Source: an uncultured Selenomonas sp. (GTDB lineage Bacteria; Bacillota; Negativicutes; Selenomonadales; Selenomonadaceae). From it: DNA of 64,000 nt. The notes below the pieces were generated by a model. It had not been told where the DNA came from and ran no database searches. It was given only the letters and a program-made list of their open reading frames with translations. Numbering within the stretch: position 1 is the first letter of the stretch; each line of letters starts with the position of its first letter. Shown here piece after piece: positions 61,507 through 64,000 of this stretch. Both the position numbers and the translations under genes were made by a program. The DNA is taken from positions 97,774 through 161,773 of the forward strand of contig CAKPXP010000002.1 of the NCBI GenBank assembly GCA_934202005.1. Reading direction: 5' to 3'.

Positions 61507-62557
61507 GTGTCACAGCGGCTGATTCCTGCGCCTTTTCCTGTTGCTGCGCCGTCGCATCTTCCGCCGGCTGCTGGCTCTCGATGAGCTTCGCGCGGATCTT
61601 GCCCTCGATCTCTTCCGCGAGCTGCGGATTGTCCTTGAGGGACTGCTTCGCGTTCTCCTTGCCCTGTCCGAGACGGTTGCCGTCGTAGGAGAACCAGGCG
61701 CCACTCTTGTCGACGATCTCGAGCTCGACGCCCATGTCAATGATACTCGAGAGTTTCGAGACGCCCTCGCCGTACATGATGTCAAACTCCGCCTGCTTGA
61801 ACGGCGGCGCGACCTTGTTCTTGACGACTTTGATGCGCGCGCGGTTGCCTATGATCTCCTGCCCCTGCTTGAGCGTGTCGATCTTGCGCACGTCGAGGCG
61901 CACGGAGGAGTAGAACTTGAGCGCGCGGCCGCCCGTCGTCGTTTCGGGGCTGCCGAACATGACGCCGACCTTCTCGCGGATCTGGTTGATGAAGACAACG
62001 ACGGTGCGCGTCTTGCTGATGATGCCCGTGAGCTTGCGCATGGCCTGGCTCATGAGGCGCGCGTGGAGTCCGACGTGGCTGTCGCCCATCTCACCCTCGA
62101 TCTCCGCCTTCGGCACGAGCGCCGCAACGGAGTCGACGACGACGATATCGATGGCGCTGCTGCGCACGAGCGCGTCGACGATGTCGAGCGCCTGCTCGCC
62201 GCTGTCCGGCTGGGAAATCAGCAGGTTGTCGATGTCGACGCCGAGCTTCTGCGCGTAGACGGGATCGAGCGCGTGCTCCGCGTCGATGAAGGCCGCGATG
62301 CCGCCGTTCTTCTGCGCCTCCGCGATCATGTGCAGCGTGACGGTCGTCTTACCGGACGACTCCGGGCCGTAGATCTCAATGATGCGGCCGCGCGGAACGC
62401 CGCCGACACCGAGCGCGACATCGAGCGGCAGGATCCCCGTCGGTATGACCTCGATGTTCATGTTCGCTTTGGCATCGCCGAGGCGCATGATGGCACCCTT
62501 GCCGAAGTCTTTTTCAATTTTCTTCAGCGCATTGTCCAATGCTTCATTTCTGTCCAT
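61496..62557 (-). CDS. recA: Recombinase RecA
   Basis: This 353-residue protein is full-length RecA. Walker A is [32 protein letters not shown] is the Walker B and neighbouring loop; [17 protein letters not shown] and [18 protein letters not shown] are the conserved core; the C-terminus is acidic and Gln-rich. It forms filaments on single-stranded DNA for repair and SOS induction. It starts 22 bases behind the NhaD-like transporter stop and overlaps recX. I see no clear SOS box directly upstream, so read-through from the transporter gene may matter. Confidence 0.98.
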   Translation of the reverse strand: MDRNEALDNALKKIEKDFGKGAIMRLGDAKANMNIEVIPTGILPLDVALGVGGVPRGRIIEIYGPESSGKTTVTLHMIAEAQKNGGIAAFIDAEHALDPVYAQKLGVDIDNLLISQPDSGEQALDIVDALVRSSAIDIVVVDSVAALVPKAEIEGEMGDSHVGLHARLMSQAMRKLTGIISKTRTVVVFINQIREKVGVMFGSPETTTGGRALKFYSSVRLDVRKIDTLKQGQEIIGNRARIKVVKNKVAPPFKQAEFDIMYGEGVSKLSSIIDMGVELEIVDKSGAWFSYDGNRLGQGKENAKQSLKDNPQLAEEIEGKIRAKLIESQQPAEDATAQQQEKAQESAAVTHDE

Positions 62558-62579
62558 ATTTCACTCTCTTTCTATCCTA

Positions 62580-63860
62580 TCAGAGATAACGGATGTATAC
62601 GTAGACGCTCGAAATCGCGACCGTGAGCACCATGACAGGGAACGCGATCTTCATGAAGCCGAGGAAGGAGATCTGCTTGCCGCGCTGCGCCGCCATCGAG
62701 GCAACGACGACGTTCGCACTCGCGCCGATGAGCGTGCCGTTGCCGCCGAGGCAGGCGCCGAGCGCGAGGCTCCACCACATCGGGTCGAGGTTTGTGAGAC
62801 CGAGCTGGCCCATATCCTTGATGAGCGGGATGAGCGTCGCGACGAACGGGATGTTGTCGATGAACGCAGAGGCGAACGCGCTCATCCAGAGGATGAGCAT
62901 AGCCGTCGCGTTGACGCTGCCGTTCGTGAGCTTGATCGCCTCGACGGCGAGCATCTTGATGACGCCCGTCTCGACGAGCGCGCCGACGAGCACGAAAAGA
63001 CCAGCGAAGAAGAAGATGGCGAGCCACTCGACCTTCGAGAGAACCTTCGCGATCATCGACTCGTTGCGCGTGTAGGTGATGAGCAGCAGCAGTCCCGCGC
63101 CAGAGAGCGCAGCCGTCGCCGTCTGCAGGCCGAGCGTGCCGTGCAGCACGAACATCGAGATCGTGACAGCGATGACGAACAGGCATTTCTTGAGCAGCGC
63201 GGGATTCGCGATCTGGCTCCGCTCGTTGAGGCGCATGACCTTCTCCTGCAGTTCCGGCTGCGTCTTGAGCGCCTTCCCGTAGATAGCGATGAGCAGCGCT
63301 TCGACGACGATGAAGATGAAGATGCAGAGTCCCGTGAGGTTCCAGACGAAATCCATGAAATTCAGGCCGACCGCGCTGCCGATCATGATGTTCGGCGGAT
63401 CGCCGATGAGCGTTGCCGTGCCGCCGATGTTCGAGGCGAGGATCTGCGATATGAGGTACGGCTTGACATCGACCTTGAGCTGCGCCGTGATGCTGAACGT
63501 GATGGGCACGGTGAGGAGCACCGTCGTCACGTTGTCGAGCAGGGCCGAGCAGACCATCGTGAGCGCCGAGAGCGCGACGAGGAGCGCGATCGGACGCGCC
63601 TTGACCTTCTTCGCCGCCCAGATGGCGAGGAAATTGAAGAGCCCCGTCTCGCTCGTGATGTTGACGATGATCATCATGCCGATGAGCAGGCCGAGCGTGT
63701 TGAAGTCGATATGGCTGATGGCTGTCTGCTGGTCGATGACGCCGCAGAGGATCATGAGCATCGCGCCAAAGATGCCGACAATCGTCCGGTGAACTTTTTC
63801 CGAAATAATCAGCGCGTACGCCGCCACAAAGATGATGACGGCGATCGTTGTTGTACTCAT
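62580..63860 (-). CDS. NhaD/ArsB-type ion transporter
   Basis: This 426-residue membrane protein has about eleven hydrophobic segments and the two symmetric motifs of the ion transporter superfamily: ALLDNVTTVLLTVPITF with NIGGTATLIGDPPNIMIGSA in the first half, and AFIDNIPFVATLIPLI with GGNGTLIGASANVVVA in the second. Related proteins exchange Na+ for H+, export arsenite, or carry dicarboxylates. No arsenic gene is adjacent, so a sodium/proton role is slightly more likely. It directly precedes recA (22 bases), an unusual neighbour. Confidence 0.88.
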   Translation of the reverse strand: MSTTTIAVIIFVAAYALIISEKVHRTIVGIFGAMLMILCGVIDQQTAISHIDFNTLGLLIGMMIIVNITSETGLFNFLAIWAAKKVKARPIALLVALSALTMVCSALLDNVTTVLLTVPITFSITAQLKVDVKPYLISQILASNIGGTATLIGDPPNIMIGSAVGLNFMDFVWNLTGLCIFIFIVVEALLIAIYGKALKTQPELQEKVMRLNERSQIANPALLKKCLFVIAVTISMFVLHGTLGLQTATAALSGAGLLLLITYTRNESMIAKVLSKVEWLAIFFFAGLFVLVGALVETGVIKMLAVEAIKLTNGSVNATAMLILWMSAFASAFIDNIPFVATLIPLIKDMGQLGLTNLDPMWWSLALGACLGGNGTLIGASANVVVASMAAQRGKQISFLGFMKIAFPVMVLTVAISSVYVYIRYL

Positions 63861-63883
63861 CTCTTACACTTCCTATTCCTTGA

Positions 63884-64000
63884 GGAACCACTGATTCATT
63901 CGGCACTCCGTCTTCACGCGTCTGCACTGTCCTCTCGCCCTCGACCATCCTCAGCGTAGCTTCGGCTACGCCTGCGGTTTGTCTCCGAAGAGTACAGCGC
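63884..64000 (-). repeat. 160-bp palindromic element, copy 7, cut by the window edge
   Basis: Reverse orientation: GGAACCACTGATTCATTCGG, CACTCCG, and CGTAGCTTCGGCTACG at the tip are visible; about 40 bases of the far arm lie beyond the window. It starts 23 bases before the transporter start codon, in its promoter region. Confidence 0.9.

Noticed and set aside
3686..64000. The 160-bp elements as a CRISPR array or full insertion sequence
   Set aside because: Copies are far apart, in both orientations, without spacers, and too short to encode a transposase; none is encoded in the window.

Overview
The window looks like a chromosome segment of a Gram-negative-type Firmicute (Negativicutes, Selenomonadaceae; Selenomonas or Mitsuokella-like). 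The main reasons are three outer-membrane porins with an N-terminal SLH domain and a C-terminal barrel (OmpM type), Firmicute-style regulation (a T-box before serA, OhrR, a GntR/UTRA regulator, consensus TTGACA-17-TATAAT promoters), a full glycogen operon with glgC plus glgD, and GC-rich coding with AT-rich promoters. No tRNA, rRNA, prophage, CRISPR array or transposase was seen. Genus is inference only.

Layout. 1-3.7 kb: a porin cut by the window edge, an SbmA/YddA-type ABC exporter and a small membrane protein. 3.8-8.4 kb: a beta-glucoside/cellobiose PTS operon (IIB-IIC-IIA-GH1-GntR) behind a consensus promoter; a structured RNA candidate is divergent from it (8.5-8.74 kb). 8.8-10.7 kb: ROK kinase and manA. 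10.9-14.9 kb: a GH130 / nucleotidyltransferase / GT4 / DDNAR-motif protein cluster in which the first and last genes are broken. 15-21.5 kb: amino-acid permease, HMA metal-binding protein, proC, GltD-like oxidoreductase, NAD(P)H:FMN-reductase-like protein, MFS transporter. 21.5-31.1 kb: an extracellular mannan/acetyl-polysaccharide locus: two SGNH esterases, two SLH porins (one with an in-frame amber codon), an intact GH26 mannanase with a secreted beta-sandwich partner, a GH26 pseudogene with an internal deletion and a third, badly decayed GH26 relic. 31.3-34 kb: a sugar-binding lipoprotein and a chemoreceptor as a two-gene unit. 34.4-39 kb: an oxidative-stress block (flavodoxin, TrxB-like, glutaredoxin, Cys-rich small protein, frameshifted rubrerythrin, two glutathione peroxidases) ending at a convergent ohrR. 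39.2-43.8 kb: a small unknown gene, serA with a T-box, divergent serC, and a DeoR-type regulator. 43.9-46.9 kb: DUF4127, an unknown protein and DUF2225. 47.1-59.5 kb: glycogen operon glgC-glgD-glgP-glgB-glgA followed by a GH13-GH77 fusion; the branching enzyme carries a 170-residue histone-H1-like Lys/Ala/Thr tail. 60.5-63.9 kb: DUF805, recX, recA and a NhaD/ArsB-type ion transporter.

The most unusual signal is a family of about 160-bp intergenic elements (at least seven copies or parts in 64 kb). Each is one long imperfect palindrome with GGAACC...GGTTCC ends, and the two arms change together between copies (CCCTG/CAGGG in some, CTCCG/CGGAG in others). This suggests that the folded form matters. 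A second family of about 65 bp (three copies) carries a CCAC-TTC-GTGG hairpin.

Together the genes describe a saccharolytic anaerobe that senses and degrades mannan-type and beta-glucoside sugars, stores carbon as glycogen, defends itself against peroxides, and appears to be losing parts of its mannan and mannosyl-phosphorylase machinery.
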